Program-made: the position numbers and the translations under genes
Source: Neocallimastix lanati (nom. inval.)
Taxonomy: Eukaryota > Neocallimastigomycota > Neocallimastigomycetes > Neocallimastigales > Neocallimastigaceae
DNA: 60,000 nt
Assembly (NCBI GenBank): GCA_016946835.1
Contig: JACVTC010000026.1
Span: 515,001 to 575,000, forward strand
Direction of reading: 5' to 3'
Part shown: piece after piece, positions 1 to 12,995 of the stretch
Layout: the number at the start of each line of letters is the position of its first letter
How positions within the stretch are numbered: the first letter of the stretch is position 1
The notes under the pieces: generated by a model
Databases searched by the model: none
Seen by the model: only the letters and a program-made list of their open reading frames with translations
Told to the model about the DNA's origin: nothing

Positions 1-1680
1 TCGATTACGAAATCCATATTATTCAGGTTTTATAAATTCTTTATCAATTTCATATTTGGAGATTCTATTAGCGATGATTTTTGCTATAATTTTTAATATA
101 TTATTGATAAGAAAGATGCCACGATAGTTATTACAATCTGATGGATCGTCCTTTTTATGAATAGAAACTATCAATGCATTATTCCATGATTTTGGGAAAC
201 CTCCATTCCAAATATGATTGATTAAAGTTTTAAGACATTTAAAGCCAAATGAAATATTACTATTATTTTTACTTGATTCTTCTAAATCATCTCTACAAGG
301 AATCAAAACTTTGAAAAATTCCACTGGAATATCATCAGGACTACAAGCTATAAAGTTAGACGTAGTTGAGGTTGCTTCGCTAATTTCTTCATCGCTAATA
401 CCTTTTGGTTAATATCCTCTTCTTATTGTCATAGATTTCCCAAATTCCTTAGTGCATCATAATCTTTCCAGTAATCTTTAGAAAAAGACTATGACATGAA
501 GAACCCAACCCTAAGAATTTATAATGAGAGTGCCAAATTTTTAATTTTTCATCTGTAGAACAAACAAGTACATTATTATTGTTTTTAATAGGATGAGAGA
601 CCGTGAAAGATTGATTATTTATTTTAGCATTCTTTTTTACTCATTTCTATGCTTTCCTACTATCATTTTTAAGAGCTAACGAACGTCCAATTTTAATCCA
701 ATATAAATATTCTTATTTCCTATATTTTTTATGAATTGATTCACATAGCATAGTCTATTATAAGAGTCAATAATTTTAGTAAATTCATTGGAATCTCTCT
801 CAGATTTATAAACATTGATTTATTTATATTTTATATGTTTTACCTTTTGAAGACAATAAATTTTACGTGATATTCTAAACCTCGCTTTTCTGATTTCTGT
901 TGACGATATAATCCATAAATCCTTATCATTGGAATTAAATCGTATTGAAGTACTCAGTACTCTCTCTTTTCATAAAATTCCATCCATTAGTATTCCAACT
1001 AAGACAAAAAGAAAGCTTTCCTGTGTTAGAAAATGAAATTGAATTTTGAGAATTAAGATTAGGAATATTGGGAGCATTGAGCCCTTTATAACATTTACTA
1101 AATTAGCTGAACTGAGATTTACTGAGTTTGTGTTATTGGTTGTGTTATTTGATAATAGATTTTGTTTTAAATGCTAAAAAGAAACTTCATTATTCCATTT
1201 GGAGCATCTACGATATGAAATTTTAACACCTGATATTGCTTTTACAAATACTTACTTCAAATTTTTCGTGGTTGAAATTTGGAGTGTATACTTTTATCCT
1301 AAAGAAACTATCAATGAAATTAGTAATTCTTTTCACTGACAATATATTATTCTTGAATTTTTTTGAATCTAGAAGGAATAAACTCCTTCATTTTTGCATT
1401 GGTCCATGAGTGTATACCACGGATAAAAATCAACCTTGATTTGTCAATAGATATTTCATAACAGCGAGAACCCCGGTGAAATATCTTTCCTATTAAGAAC
1501 AAAAAATTGCAAATTGATAAAAAATGAAACAAATGAAAACTAAAATACTAAAAACGAGGATTATTACGGAAAACATTTTCCCAATAGTCTTAGTTTAAGC
1601 TATGACCAGTAGAATCAGACATTAAGTCCTTGTAATGTTCAGCCCAACGTTTAAGTTAATCATTAAAATCAAATATTTTT
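1..1680 (-). pseudogene. Degenerate LINE (non-LTR retrotransposon) ORF2 fragment with reverse transcriptase start
   Basis: The minus strand reads open from about 410 to 19 and gives the start of a LINE-type reverse transcriptase. It has the region before motif 1 (CSPDDIPVEFFK), then SWNNALIVSIHKKDD, then NNYRGIFLINNILKIIAKI, which are the classical motif 0-2 blocks of non-LTR RTs. The catalytic YADD motif would lie beyond the window start. Above position 410 the frame is broken many times. Short LINE-like stretches can still be read, such as SSTEIRKARFRISRK near 900 and RWAEHYKDLMSDSTGHS near 1580-1650, which resemble the linker between endonuclease and RT. The copy is dead. Whether all of 410-1680 is one insertion is uncertain, since the order of blocks suggests some rearrangement. 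Confidence 0.75.
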
Positions 1681-3155
1681 TTCTTTTTTTTTTTTTTTTT
1701 AGACTTAGAGAATAACTTTATTTAATTTATAATAATAATGAAATTACATGATTTAAATGAAAGAAATAAAATACAGGAAATGAAATATTATATATTATAA
1801 TAATTATAAAAGTGTGTTAGAAGCAATAGCCTCTAACTTTTCCCATTCCTCAATGATAACAGTCCATTATTCATTATTGTGAGTAATAATTTCAATATTA
1901 GTGTTATCAAACCGAATCTGTATCAGAATTTTCAACCTGAGGTGAAAATCCATACCTTATCATTTCGACATCGACGCTCTTACCAACGGATGATTCAATA
2001 GATTCAACGGAATACCATTTCATCATCAATCTAAAAGATCAATAAATTAATGGTATTACGTTTGTTAGAAACTCCTCAATCCCCACAAAATATGGAACAG
2101 TTGACGAAGTTGAACTTTGTTTAAAAATATTGTCAACTAATTATCTTTATTTCCCATCATTAAGTTTAATTTTTTCATATATTGAACGCCCGCCAAGACA
2201 CTCAATATAAAATAATAAATATTATTATCATAATCTTTTTCTAAATTTAAAGAAAAAACCCAAGGATTTTTGTTCAATTATCATTGCAAACTTCAAAAAG
2301 AGATCATCTAGAAAAGATAAAGATTTATTTCTATAATTTTTCCAATTCTTTACAGCCAAAGATCCAGTAAGAAAATCTAGGAACACTAACACTACAACAA
2401 TGGCAACATTTAGGGCAATCTTCTGAGACTATTTTTCTTTTAATGGAAATACTAATGTCAAATTAAAAACCACACCGAATTCGAGAAATTCAAAAGAACC
2501 CCAACTGATACTTAGGATATTGAAATGATAAGTCTTTGATTTCTGAAATAAATCCAAAATCATTCTCCTTGTAAATAATTGCTTTTTTTAGCTTTTGAGG
2601 GTTTGAAGACATCACTTTCCCAATAAAACTTTTTTATTTCACTTGTTTTTTTTACCATTTTAATTTCTTATCCAAAGTCCTTGATTCTTTAGTCCATGAC
2701 TAATGAGACAAAGTAGGAATATTATTAGTGAGATGATTAATAATACATAATGAGTTTTTCCATTTTCTAAAGCAGCACATTTATTTGAGATATAGCACAG
2801 ACAGCTGAAAGAAGAGGTATTCTCAATTCACGAGTAATATCATAGAGACTAACATAAGAATTGTGAGATTTAAATTCATAACTTCAATAAAGTCCTCTAT
2901 TAATAATTTTTTGAGCTTTAGAGCATCTGCTCTTATTTGAACCAAAGAAAGGAGCATAATATAAAACAAGATTTAGACTTAACAAGATGAAGAATGTAAG
3001 CTGAATATGCAGGTTTAGAGATCTTCTTGAGACCACGCCAATCATGACTATTGTCTTTGTTTATAAAATAGTTACTTTATAATTTGGGTATAATTGGTTC
3101 ATCTTTATATACAATTTTTTTAAAAATATTTATTACATAAACTCAATCTTTTAAA
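1681..3155 (-). mobile_element. 5'-truncated LINE copy B, 3' half of ORF2 plus tail
   Basis: On the minus strand this copy ends in ATAAAGTTATTCTCTAAGTCT followed by a poly(A) run, seen as poly(T) at about 1682-1701. It carries the end of ORF2, including a CPKCCHCCSVSVP-like cysteine cluster of the zf-RVT type, broken by frameshifts. It is close to identical over about 1.3 kb to the plus-strand copy at 42892-44214. Its 5' part (about 3000-3150, GLKKISKP and following) recurs at 5203-5345, so it belongs to the same family as copies C and D. Confidence 0.8.
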
Positions 3156-4431
3156 AAAAAAAATTTTTTTTTAGACAGGGAAGAGAATACACTTCTATAA
3201 TTTTATTAATTTTAATATAAAAAATACATGCAGGTAAAAAGTAAATTTGAAATTAAAAATAAAAAAAAAAATGTTAAAAAAATAAAAAATAAAAAAGCTC
3301 AAAAATACTATGTATTTCGGCAAGTTGTACTATTCGGGAATTTTCCCCTCCTAACAAATAAAAAAATAATAAAACCTAGAAGTAATATCTTTAAAATAGG
3401 TAGTGTTCTGTCTAATCTTCCAAGATTCATCATTTATTGAACTACTAAGGCGAGATTCACCCTTCATAGAAATAGATGATGATCCTGTATTTTCATTATG
3501 CAATCAGTACGACGTCGACGTTCTTGGTTAAGTTTGGTATTTTGAAATACCTATCAAATAATAACTCAAACGAACTATTTATGATATGTATTGCGCTAGT
3601 TAAGAATTACGCCAAGTCCACAATTTTTGGAACAGGTGACTCAAATGAACCTTTGAAAAGTAGTTCATTTAATTGTCTCTGTTCCCCTCTATCGAAATGT
3701 AGCTCATTTAAAGCTAAAGTTCCACCAAGAAGGAATAAGTATATATAATGGTTGGTACAATCTTCAAAATCAGAAATAAAGTCATAGGAAGAAAGAGGTT
3801 TAAACTCTCTAATCTTCCTAATGAATAAAACATAGAGATCATCGATGAAATTTAAATAATTCCATCTAAAAGATGCAAGAGCATCGCATTTAAAAATCCT
3901 ATACTCAAAAGATTGATTACCTTCGCCACAACAGGGGCAAGTCTTGAGACAATCTTCTGAAACTCTACCTATTTTAATAACAATAGTAGTATTGTATTTA
4001 TAACCACAGCGTAAACGCATAATCCACGAAAACCCTAAGTTGAATTGGGGATATTTTAAGCTAAGAATTATTATAACTTTATTATTTGAGAACTGGTTAC
4101 TATTGTAATTTTGACCTTTAATACCTTGAAATTTGGAAACTGATTTCCAGTAACGTTCTATGATATAGTCATATTTCACACATTTATATTTTTTGTTTTT
4201 TTTATACAGAGTTCTAGATTCTTTAGTCCAGGAATAATAATACATAATAGGAATAGATTTAATAAGATCCTTTATAATACAGTTTGATTTACTCCATTTT
4301 ACAAACGATTTAACTTGTAAGACTGCTCAGATACCAGCTTTAGGAGAGACGCCTAGACCTCGAGATAAAGCATAAGTATTGGGATCAAATAGATCTTGAC
4401 CAGATTTAGACCTAACATGATAAAGAGTGGA

Positions 4432-4440
4432 AGCTGAATA
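4432..4440. repeat. Target-site duplication of LINE copy D, left copy
   Basis: AGCTGAATA lies directly before the T run of copy D and recurs at 5194-5202 directly after its 5' end. In copy B, near 3000, the same site is uninterrupted (AGCTGAATATGCAGG), which gives the empty-site form inside the same repeat family. Confidence 0.85.
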
Positions 4441-5193
4441 TTTTTTTTTTTTTTTTTTTTTAGACTAGGAATAAACTTTATTTAATAATATTTTTTTTTT
4501 TTAAAAAAATACATGAAGTTTAAATACATGAAATTTTTTTTTTTTATATTAATATTAAAAAACTACGTTATGAGATTCGAGGACGAAAAGGCCTCTAACT
4601 CTTCCCATTCATCGAAGATAACTCCATGTGGATGAAAATTATCATTCGAATCTGTATCAGAATTTCTTCTTTGCCTTATCGTTACGACGTCGACGCTCTT
4701 GACAACGGTAGGTCTAACACTATACAAATCGATCATGGTGTAAAAATCACCAATCACAATAGGCATAACGTTAGTAAGGAATTCCGCAAGCCCCACAAAA
4801 TATGAAATCGGGAAAGAAGACTCGTTCGAAGGTGATTGAAAAATATTATTAATATATCGCCTTCTTTCCCCCGAGCCGATCTTTAAGATTTCAAATACTG
4901 CATTTCCGCCAAGAAGGAGACACAGCACGTAAAAATTGATATTATCATCAAAATCTTCCTCTTTATCATCAGGAATGTTCAATGATTTCTCATGAACAAT
5001 AAGAGAAAAATTAATAAAAATTTCATCAACAAAGGGAATGAAATGTTGCCTAAATTCTTAAAATTTAGGACATAAAAGTATCCAGTGTGTAAAACTAGGT
5101 ATGCTGTTACTCTCACCACAACAAGGGCAGTATGTTGGGCAATTTTCTGATACTAGATTACTTTTAACATACGTTTTTACATCAAATTTGAAT
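4441..5193 (-). mobile_element. LINE copy D, nested 5'-truncated insertion
   Basis: A 753-bp block in minus orientation. It starts at its 3' end with a 20-bp T run (the poly(A) tail) followed by AGACTAGGAATAAACTTTAT. It is bounded by the 9-bp direct repeat AGCTGAATA at 4432-4440 and 5194-5202. It encodes a zf-RVT cysteine cluster (YCPCCGESNSIPSFTHW, near 5075-5140) and a 139-aa ORF2 C-terminal frame at 4563-4982 ending in EELEAFSSSNLIT. Truncation falls just upstream of the cysteine cluster, which is typical of incomplete target-primed reverse transcription. Confidence 0.85.
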
Positions 5194-5202
5194 AGCTGAA
5201 TA
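5194..5202. repeat. Target-site duplication of LINE copy D, right copy
   Basis: Second copy of AGCTGAATA. Sequence after it (TATTGGTTTAGAGATC and on) resumes the interrupted copy C and matches copy B near 3010-3030. Confidence 0.85.
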
Positions 5203-5519
5203 TATTGGTTTAGAGATCTTCTTGAGACCACGCCGATCAAGATTATAATCTTTGTTTATAAAATCATTCAATTATAATTTGGGTATAATTGGTTCTATCA
5301 TAAATATCTTCTTTATATACAATTTTTTAAAAATATTTATTACATAAAAACAATCTTATAAAAACAAATACTTTTTTTGAGAAAAAAAAAAAAAAAAAAG
5401 ATAATAAATACTATAAATTATATTTATATATATTACACACACAAACACAAATAAACAAACTTTCATAATTTTCATGTAGATTATTTATTTTACCTTTATT
5501 TTACTTTAAATTATAATAT

Positions 5520-5640
5520 TTTTAAAATTACTATAATTTGGGTATAATTGTTTTTATCATAAATGTCTTCTTTTTATACAATTTTTTTAAAGATATCTAT
5601 TACATAAAAACAATCTTTTAAAAATAAATACTTCATTTTT
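5520..5640 (-). repeat. Short duplicate of a LINE internal segment
   Basis: The stretch from ATAATTTGGGTATAATTG to TCTTTTAAAAATAAATACTTCA repeats, with a few changes, the segment at about 5273-5370 and that at about 3080-3155. It is an isolated scrap of the same LINE family. Between 5370 and 5520 there is only A/T-rich sequence with a CACACACAAACACAAA stretch near 5436. Confidence 0.6.
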
Positions 5641-6151
5641 TTTTCTATATTTAAGAATAATATGAAAATCTTTAACTTATGATAAATACTATAAATATAT
5701 ATTCTACGTTCTTTTTTCTTATATAATAATTTCATTTTTCTTATAATAATTTAACTATAAACTATTATTATAATAATAAATAATAGTATAAATTTTTAAA
5801 TTATTATTTCAATATATATATATATAAATATATAAAACCATTTTAAATAATTTTTATAAAATAATATTAAATAAAAATAAATGCTTATATTAATGATTCT
5901 AACTGCTACATACATAATAATATATAATAACATAATATAATTTTATCCATTATGATTGTATAATAGCAATTATTTTAGGCATAAAATTTGTTTATCATAA
6001 CTTCAGTTTGGGTTATTTATGAATTCATTAAAATATAATGATTTTCAATTTCTATTTGTTTTTAATATTAATGTAAATATTTAAATAATTTCATATCCAT
6101 TTTTTATATTAAATAATAATATTAATATATTTATTTTAACAATTTCATGAA
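5641..6151. other. AT-rich intergenic stretch, 3' flank of the cyclin gene
   Basis: No open frame or repeat family recognised. It holds short TA runs such as 5812-5832 and many T runs. It separates the LINE cluster from the 3' end of the cyclin gene. Confidence 0.6.
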
Positions 6152-6864
6152 TTAACGAAACCAGCATAATTCTGAACGATGTTCTTCAACAAAGCACTTT
6201 ATAGTTTCTTCATCTACTATAAAATCAAAACCAATGGTAGAAGCCAAAGCTCTTTCCATCAATTCAATATCCTTAACACTCCATATACCATCTGTACAAT
6301 CAGCTAATTGATTATTATCAAAATAAACTGCATCATCTTGACCTTTTTTTGCTAATAATAAGGAAGCTAAGAATATTCTATGGCATGTTCCATACTCTCC
6401 TCTTGCACTACTTCCTTTACTTTCTAATGCTTCTCCAAAACGCTTTGCGTATATAACTGCAAAAAGCATTGTGCGTAAATTAACTCTACATTTCTTACAA
6501 ACTTTATTAATAAATGGTAAAAGTTCTGGAAGATAGCGAGTTTTTGGGTGTTTAGCATTATAGCTAGAACAAGGAATCACAGCTGCTACTAATTCAGCAG
6601 TAAATCCAATAATACCTGAACTTAAAGGTTTGTAACATTCTTTTTCATTTTTATAACTACATACAGAACTCATACTACTACGTTTACTTCGATAAGTGTT
6701 TTTTGGAGCTATTGTTAATAATTATTTATTATATTTACAATTAATAACTATACCATTTTCAAAATATTCATTAATAATTTAAGCTTTATAAAATACTTAC
6801 AAATACAATTAGTCTTTTGAATTTCATATAAATTATAATTGTTTGCTGCTGTTCTACTTGGCAT
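6152..6864 (-). CDS. Cyclin N-terminal domain protein (PCL/PHO80-like), 2 exons
   Basis: Join of exon 1 (6864-6801) and exon 2 (6708-6152); the 92-bp intron has donor GTAAGT and acceptor AACAATAG. The phase-1 join makes Ser22 and gives 206 aa ending in TAA. The start is MPSRTAANNYNLYEIQK. The cyclin box covers roughly residues 82-184. It has the helix pattern PELLPFINKVCKKCRVNLRT, then the diagnostic CHRIFLASLLLAKK (130-143), then WSVKDIELMERALASTIGFD. PCL/PHO80-type cyclins bind and activate a cyclin-dependent kinase of the Pho85/CDK5 group; that partner is family knowledge and is not seen here. The protein is short, with one cyclin fold and little C-terminal tail, as usual for PCLs. The intron was called from splice sites and frame only. 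Confidence 0.85.
6709..6800 (-). other. Intron of the cyclin gene
   Basis: 92 bp with GTAAGT donor and AATAG acceptor on the minus strand. Removing it restores a continuous frame from MPSRTAANN to MSSVCSYKN; without it the upstream ATG runs into stops. Confidence 0.8.
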
Positions 6865-8746
6865 ATTACTTTTTACTTACTCAAATTTTAAATTTAATTT
6901 AAAACTGATAAATATTGCTTTATTTAATTATTGAATTTTATTTTTTATATTACAATACTATATTTTAAATATTTTCCTTTTTATCTTTATATTCTTATAT
7001 ATTCATTTGCTCTTTTTTTAATTTCCTTATTTCTTTCCTCACTATTTATATGTATCTACCTCTAATACTTTTTTATTTCTCAAAAATTGTAAAAGTATTA
7101 AAATTAAAAAAACAAAAATACGATGAAAATTCAGTGTATTTATAATAAATTTCAAAATTATACTTTTTCTAAAATCCCTATTTTTTTTAAAATATAAATT
7201 ATATTATTATAATATATAATATAATAATATACTATGAATATATATAGTATATTTAAAATATATTTAATTAATATTATATAATAAGGTTTTATATTCTAGT
7301 TCAAAAATATTTTAATATACATGTTATATATACAATATATTAGTATATAATATATATTATATTATGAATATATTTCTATAATATATAAAATATATTATTA
7401 TTTTAAAGAAACTTTAAATAATATTAAAAGATTTTTAATAATATTTATATATTATATAATATATTGATAATTTAAAAAAAAATTAATCATAATATATTAT
7501 TTTTTATAGTTTATATTTTTATTTTTATTTTTATTGAGTTTTAATTTAATAATATATTTTATATATTATCAATATCAATGTAAATCTAATTTATAAATAA
7601 TTATACTTAATATATTATTACAATTAGGCTTTAAAATTTTTATTCAGATATATTTTATTTTATGAATATACTTAAGCAATATATTTTATTTATATAATTA
7701 TTTATATATATTATTTCCAAAATATATTTTATTTATATAATTATTTATATATATTATTTCCAAAATATATTTTATTTATATAATTATTTATATATATTAT
7801 TTCCAAATAATGTACAACATTATATTTTTTGAAAAATGTATTATGTAAAAATTATCATTTGCATAATACTTTTTTTTTTTATTCTATTATAAAGTTCAAT
7901 AAATTTCAGTAATATTTATATAATTATATATTATATGGAAATATATGCAAATTTAATATTTTAAATATTCATAATATCTTGTTATTGAATTTATCACTTT
8001 TTTTTTTTATTATTTATTAACGTCAGTTAAAAAAATATATTGAGACCCTGAATTATAGTACTTATTAATTTATAATATTTTATTAATTATTAAATACAAA
8101 ATATGAAAGATTAAACGACTTTATCATTTATTAGGTCATTCTAATTAATTAACCTTAAATGGAATCATATTATTTCACAAAATTTTTTAAAAAACTATTT
8201 TTTTTATCATTATGTTAAAGCGATTTATTAAATAGATATACTAATATAGATTTAATAATAAATAATAAAATAATTTTCTATTTTTTTTCAAGGTTAACAA
8301 AATTAAAAAATGTTATAAAATCAATAAAGTATCATTAATTATTATTAAATTTATGAATAAATATATTAATAAATATATTAAAATAATAATAAATGAGTAA
8401 ATCTAAATATTTGATTTATTTTTATCACCCATAGCTTCAAACAATATTGCATGGTATTTACAAATGATTTATCGCATTCTAAAAAAATAATAATAATAAT
8501 TAAATTAAAATTATAATAATAATGATTTTTTTTATTGTTATATGAAAAAAAAAAAAAAAATAAAAAATAAAATTATAGAATTACCAAAACATACATAAAT
8601 TCAAGAAAAAAAAAATTCAAGTCCCATGATTAATAATAAGAAATTCTATATATATATAATAATTACATTAATAAAAATGTATTATAAACTAGGAAATAAA
8701 AAAAAATGAAATAAAAAAAAATAATATATGACTTCTAATTTTATTT
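6865..8746. other. AT-rich intergenic DNA upstream of the cyclin gene
   Basis: No gene seen. The first few hundred bases after 6864 would hold the cyclin promoter, but in this base composition no element can be singled out. Apart from the 43-bp repeat at 7680-7807 it is unstructured TA-rich DNA with A and T runs. Confidence 0.6.
7680..7807. repeat. 43-bp tandem repeat, 3 copies
   Basis: Three nearly identical copies of a unit starting TATATTTTATTTATATAATT and ending TTATTTCCAAAA, beginning at 7680, 7723 and 7766. The end of the third copy decays to TTCCAAATAATG. Confidence 0.9.
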
Positions 8747-9050
8747 TTATATTAATTTTATTATTATTAGTATTAGTATTATTTCTATTATAATTATTAT
8801 TAGTACCATTATTATTATTTCTATATTATTATTATTATTCTCTCTATTATAATTATTATTTATCTTATTATTATTAGTACTATTATTATTTCTATTATTA
8901 TTATTACTACTTCTATTATAATTATTGTTATTGTTATTCATATTATAATTTTTATTATTTATATTATTGTTGTTATTATTTACATTATTATTATCGTTAT
9001 TATTTATATTATTATTTCTATTATTATTACTGTGATAATTATCTCCTATT
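8747..9050 (-). repeat. Imperfect AAT/ATT triplet tract (Asn-rich in one minus frame)
   Basis: Mostly ATT triplets on the plus strand, with interruptions. On the minus strand one frame reads Asn-rich from about 9040 to 8785, with scattered Arg, Ser, Tyr, Asp and Val, then shifts to Ile/Leu-rich. No domain, start context or splice structure goes with it. An interrupted microsatellite is the simplest reading; a relic of an Asn-rich exon is possible. Confidence 0.6.
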
Positions 9051-10007
9051 ATTTAACAATGATTATAATAAAAAAAAAAAAAAAAAAAGCGGAGTAATTA
9101 AATCTACATATATATGTATGTAGTATTAAATAGTCATATTTTTTAATGTATTTGTAAATAATATTAAATGTAATAATTGAAAATAATATTAAAAAATTTA
9201 AGAATCTTTGATATTTAAAAAATTTGTTTATTTAATTATAAGAAAAATTGTTTCAATCAACATTCATTACATATAAAAAACATTCGTTCAGATTAAATAT
9301 TTTTTTTTAAATATAAATGAAATCTATATTAATTAATAGAAAAATAGTTTTATCCCAAATAAAAAAAGTTAGTTTATTTAATTTTATAATTATATTTTTA
9401 AAAATATTTAATATATTATATAAATATTTATTAGTTTTAATATATTTTAATATATATTTGATTTTAAAAGCAATAAAATAAATTGAAAATAAGACTTTGG
9501 TAAAAAGAGTTAACTATAATATATTAATTCTAAACATATTAATGAATCCCACAAATTAGTATTATAATGATTATAAGGTATTTTAATTACTTTCTATCTG
9601 TTGATTTGTTAAAAATTAAATTTCTACATGCTCATTGGCTAAAATATATTAAAAAGTTGACTTTTCTATATATTTTAAAAACTATAAACATTTTTTTTGG
9701 AATTTTTGATGTGAAACATTTATAATTTAATATATTAATTTTTTATAATTAAAATACAATATAATATTATATTAATATATTATATTAGTTTAATTTATTA
9801 AAAAAATAAACTTTACAAAGTTTAAAATAAATATATAAAATTTTGGTAAATATTAAATTTAATAATTATGATATAAAGTAAAATAATAACAATATTATTT
9901 TTGTATGAAATATGTAAACAAAAACAATAAACAATTCTGAATGATTTGATAGTGAAGTAAATAAAAATAAAATGCTATAAAATAAATAGAAATAATATAT
10001 ACTTTTT

Positions 10008-10071
10008 ATGATACAATGGTTCGAACCCGCCCTTTGACCATTTCCGGTTTTTCCTGAATATAATGATACAA
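10008..10071. other. Box-B/T-arm-like sequence between 9-bp direct repeats
   Basis: A GC-richer 46-bp stretch containing GGTTCGAACCCGCCC sits between two copies of ATGATACAA (10008-10016 and 10063-10071), and an A run follows at 10076-10095. GGTTCGAACC is the T-loop (pol III box B) core of a tRNA. No acceptor stem or anticodon arm can be folded around it on either strand, so it is not a working tRNA. A tiny retroposed tRNA or SINE end is possible. Confidence 0.35.
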
Positions 10072-10500
10072 AATTAAAAAAAAAAAAAAAAAAAAGCTTC
10101 AAACATGTAATATATATTTTGATAAATTTTGATAAATATAATACTATTAATTTAAAATGAACTATTGAATAAACAAAATTGTAAATTAAATAAAAATTAC
10201 CTTAATCAACATGAAAATATATGTATTTAAACCAAAGATAAAATTATATTCCAAAATATCAGAGTTAATTTCCATTTAATATTTTAATGATATTTAGATT
10301 AAAAATTTACTATTTACAATTTTGTAACTATTTTCTATCTATAAATATAATAAATAATTTATTAATATATATAGTTTAACATATTTAATTCTAAAAAGAA
10401 TACTCAATTTTATTTATCCCTCCTAATTTATTAATATCAAAGATCATCATAGTATTTATTATAAATCATTATTAACAATGCCAGTATCTTCATTTGTTCA

Positions 10501-10602
10501 TATAAATAATCTTTAAAAAAAAATATTATACCTATAAATAATCTTTAAAAAAAAAATATTATACCTATAAATAATCTTTAAAAAAAAAATATTATACCTA
10601 AT
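10501..10602. repeat. 33-bp tandem repeat, 3 copies
   Basis: Three copies of a unit reading TATAAATAATCTTTAAAAAA followed by A run and TATTATACC. They differ only in the length of the A run. Confidence 0.85.
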
Positions 10603-12892
10603 ATTAATTTTTAAAATAAGATTATGTGAGAATAATTTTCTATTATTAAAAAAATATTAAATTTAAAAAAATTTAAAAAAAAAATGTTTTATTTTTAAAA
10701 ATCCATTAATAGATCATTTTATTATATTTTATACAATAAAAGTATAAACACACACTTTAATTGTGGTCGTCCTAAAGTAAAATGTTTGAAGTTTTGTAAA
10801 ATAATATATAAAATAATATATTTAATATTAAAATTAATTTTCATTACTTAAATTATTTAAATGTAAAATAATATTATATAAATTATATTATTAATTATAT
10901 TTATTATATTTATGACATTTATTATATTTACTACATTTAAATTTATTATATTTATTATAATGTATTATTTATATATACTTTTAAATATATAGAATTATTT
11001 ATAAAAAGTTCTTATTAACCAAATAAATTATTATTTATTCAAAATTATATAATTTTATATAATATATACATTTTATTATTTTAAATATGAATATGTTATT
11101 GATATTTATAATATTAATATGTAATAATCTTTTTTTTTAAATAAAAAAAGGATACAACATATAAAAATATATATATATAATATTAATAATAAATCAACTT
11201 TAATATATTTTATAAAAAAAAAAAAAATCAAATAAAAAGGAATTCATTCAATGCTTGAAGTCACAATTTTTTAAAGAATAATCTATTTCAATTATTTTTA
11301 AAAGTTTATAGAAAAATAAAATAAATGAATATTTCAATAAAAAAATGAAATTTTAATTAATCTGCCCAATATGTCAGACTATATTCTCCTTTACTTTTCT
11401 ACAAACTTGTTGAAATAATCAAAATATATAAAATATATATTAATATATATATTTTAAAATAATTAAATATTACTATAAATCAAATATAAAAAAAAAAAAA
11501 AAAAACTAAAAACAATGCTAATAAATAATACTTAAATAGGATAAAAAAATAATAATGGAATTATAATTATTATAAAATTAAAAAATAAAATAACCAATTA
11601 AAATTCAAAAGAATATAAAAATATTTGTTCTTAATGTTCATTAGTAATACATATTGTGATATTTTAATTTTATATATTATTACAAATTTGCATAATAATA
11701 AATTTCAATTATAAAATACAATTTGTAGTACAATATGATAATTTTAAATTATTTAATAATATTTAATCATATATTACATTATATTGTATTATGTTTGATG
11801 TATAATATATTGATAAAAAATAACTCAATATAGAAAAAATAATAATAAAATTTTTAAAAATTTTAAAAATTTTAAAGTTTTTTATTTAATTTATTTTAGT
11901 TTTTTATATTTAATAAATATATATACCTAAATTATAATTAATTTTAAACCTATACATTTAAATACTTTCAAACCTCCCAATAATAAAATTTCTATATATA
12001 TATATTTAATATAGAATAAGTTTAGTTATATTATTATTTTTTAAACAAAAAGTATAAAGCTTTATAATTTGGATCATTTTAATTGTATATTGAAGTTTTT
12101 AAAATATATAAATTCTTAAGTCGTTATTATACATTTTAATTAACACTTATATAAGATATATAAGACTTCTATATAAAATCATATAAAGAAAATTTAAAAA
12201 TAATTAAAAATAAAAATTTTTAATTTAAATATGAATTAATAGTTTTTAAATATTTAACTCCGATTTATTAAATTAAATAATAAATAATTATATTTATGTA
12301 ATAAAAAAAGAAATAAAAAAAAAAAAGATTAAGAATAAAAGTACTTAATTAAAAAAAAAATGATTTATTATTTAATTAGAAAGATTTATTAATTTTAAAA
12401 ACTTTTTAATTTTTAACTTTTAAAGATTAGTAATCATATAATATAAATACTTTAATTTCCTATATATTTATATAAATCTTATTTTTAAATTTTATTCAAT
12501 TATGTTAGAGTACTTTTTTAGAATATTTTTCAAGAATTAATAAATATATATATAAATAATATTAGGATTATAAACCATTTTTTGGCCATTTAATAATGAA
12601 CATTAATAACCGAACTCCTAATAATATATCATAACAATTTGAATAATTATAATTATTAATTTCTAAAAAGATCTAATATTCTAGTAATTATTATAAATCT
12701 CAGAATAAAATTTTCTTTTTTTTTTATTTATTTTTTTATTTCAAAATTATCCATTTAACACTAAATTCAATAATGATATAAAATTTAATTAGCATTTCTA
12801 AATAACTAATTAATTATGATAATATAAATTATAAATTTATATAATTAACATATTACGTAATACTTGTTTCTTTATTATACATTTATACATTA

Positions 12893-12995
12893 TTTGAATT
12901 TTTATATTAATATTTAAAATTTATATTTTTGAATTTTTATATTAATATTTAAAATTTATATTTTTGAATTTTTATATTAATATTTAAAATTTATA
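12893..12995. repeat. 35-bp tandem repeat, 3 copies
   Basis: The unit GAATTTTTATATTAATATTT plus AAAATTTATATTTTT begins at 12896, 12931 and 12966 with no visible changes until the third copy ends in TTATAGTTTC. Confidence 0.9.

Larger units (their letters stand above)
3156..5345 (-). mobile_element. LINE copy C, interrupted by a younger LINE insertion
   Basis: Minus-strand LINE remnant whose 3' end lies at the T run near 3163-3172 followed by AGACAGGG. Positions 3607-4245 encode 212 aa of the ORF2 C-terminus. It contains SWTKESRTL, the zinc-binding signature CPCCGEGNQSFEYRIFKC (zf-RVT pattern) and a tail ending PVPKIVDLA. The copy continues past a 753-bp insertion (4441-5193) into 5203-5345, where it again matches copy B (GLKKISKP). 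The reading frame is closed elsewhere, so no full ORF2 survives. Confidence 0.75.

Noticed and set aside
10008-10071. A complete tRNA gene
   Set aside because: Only the T-loop core is present. No acceptor stem, D-arm or anticodon arm can be paired on either strand.
9866-10102. Small minus-strand protein
   Set aside because: Its only unusual part (GKTGNGQRAGSNH) is a translation of the box-B-like sequence. The rest is AT-forced.
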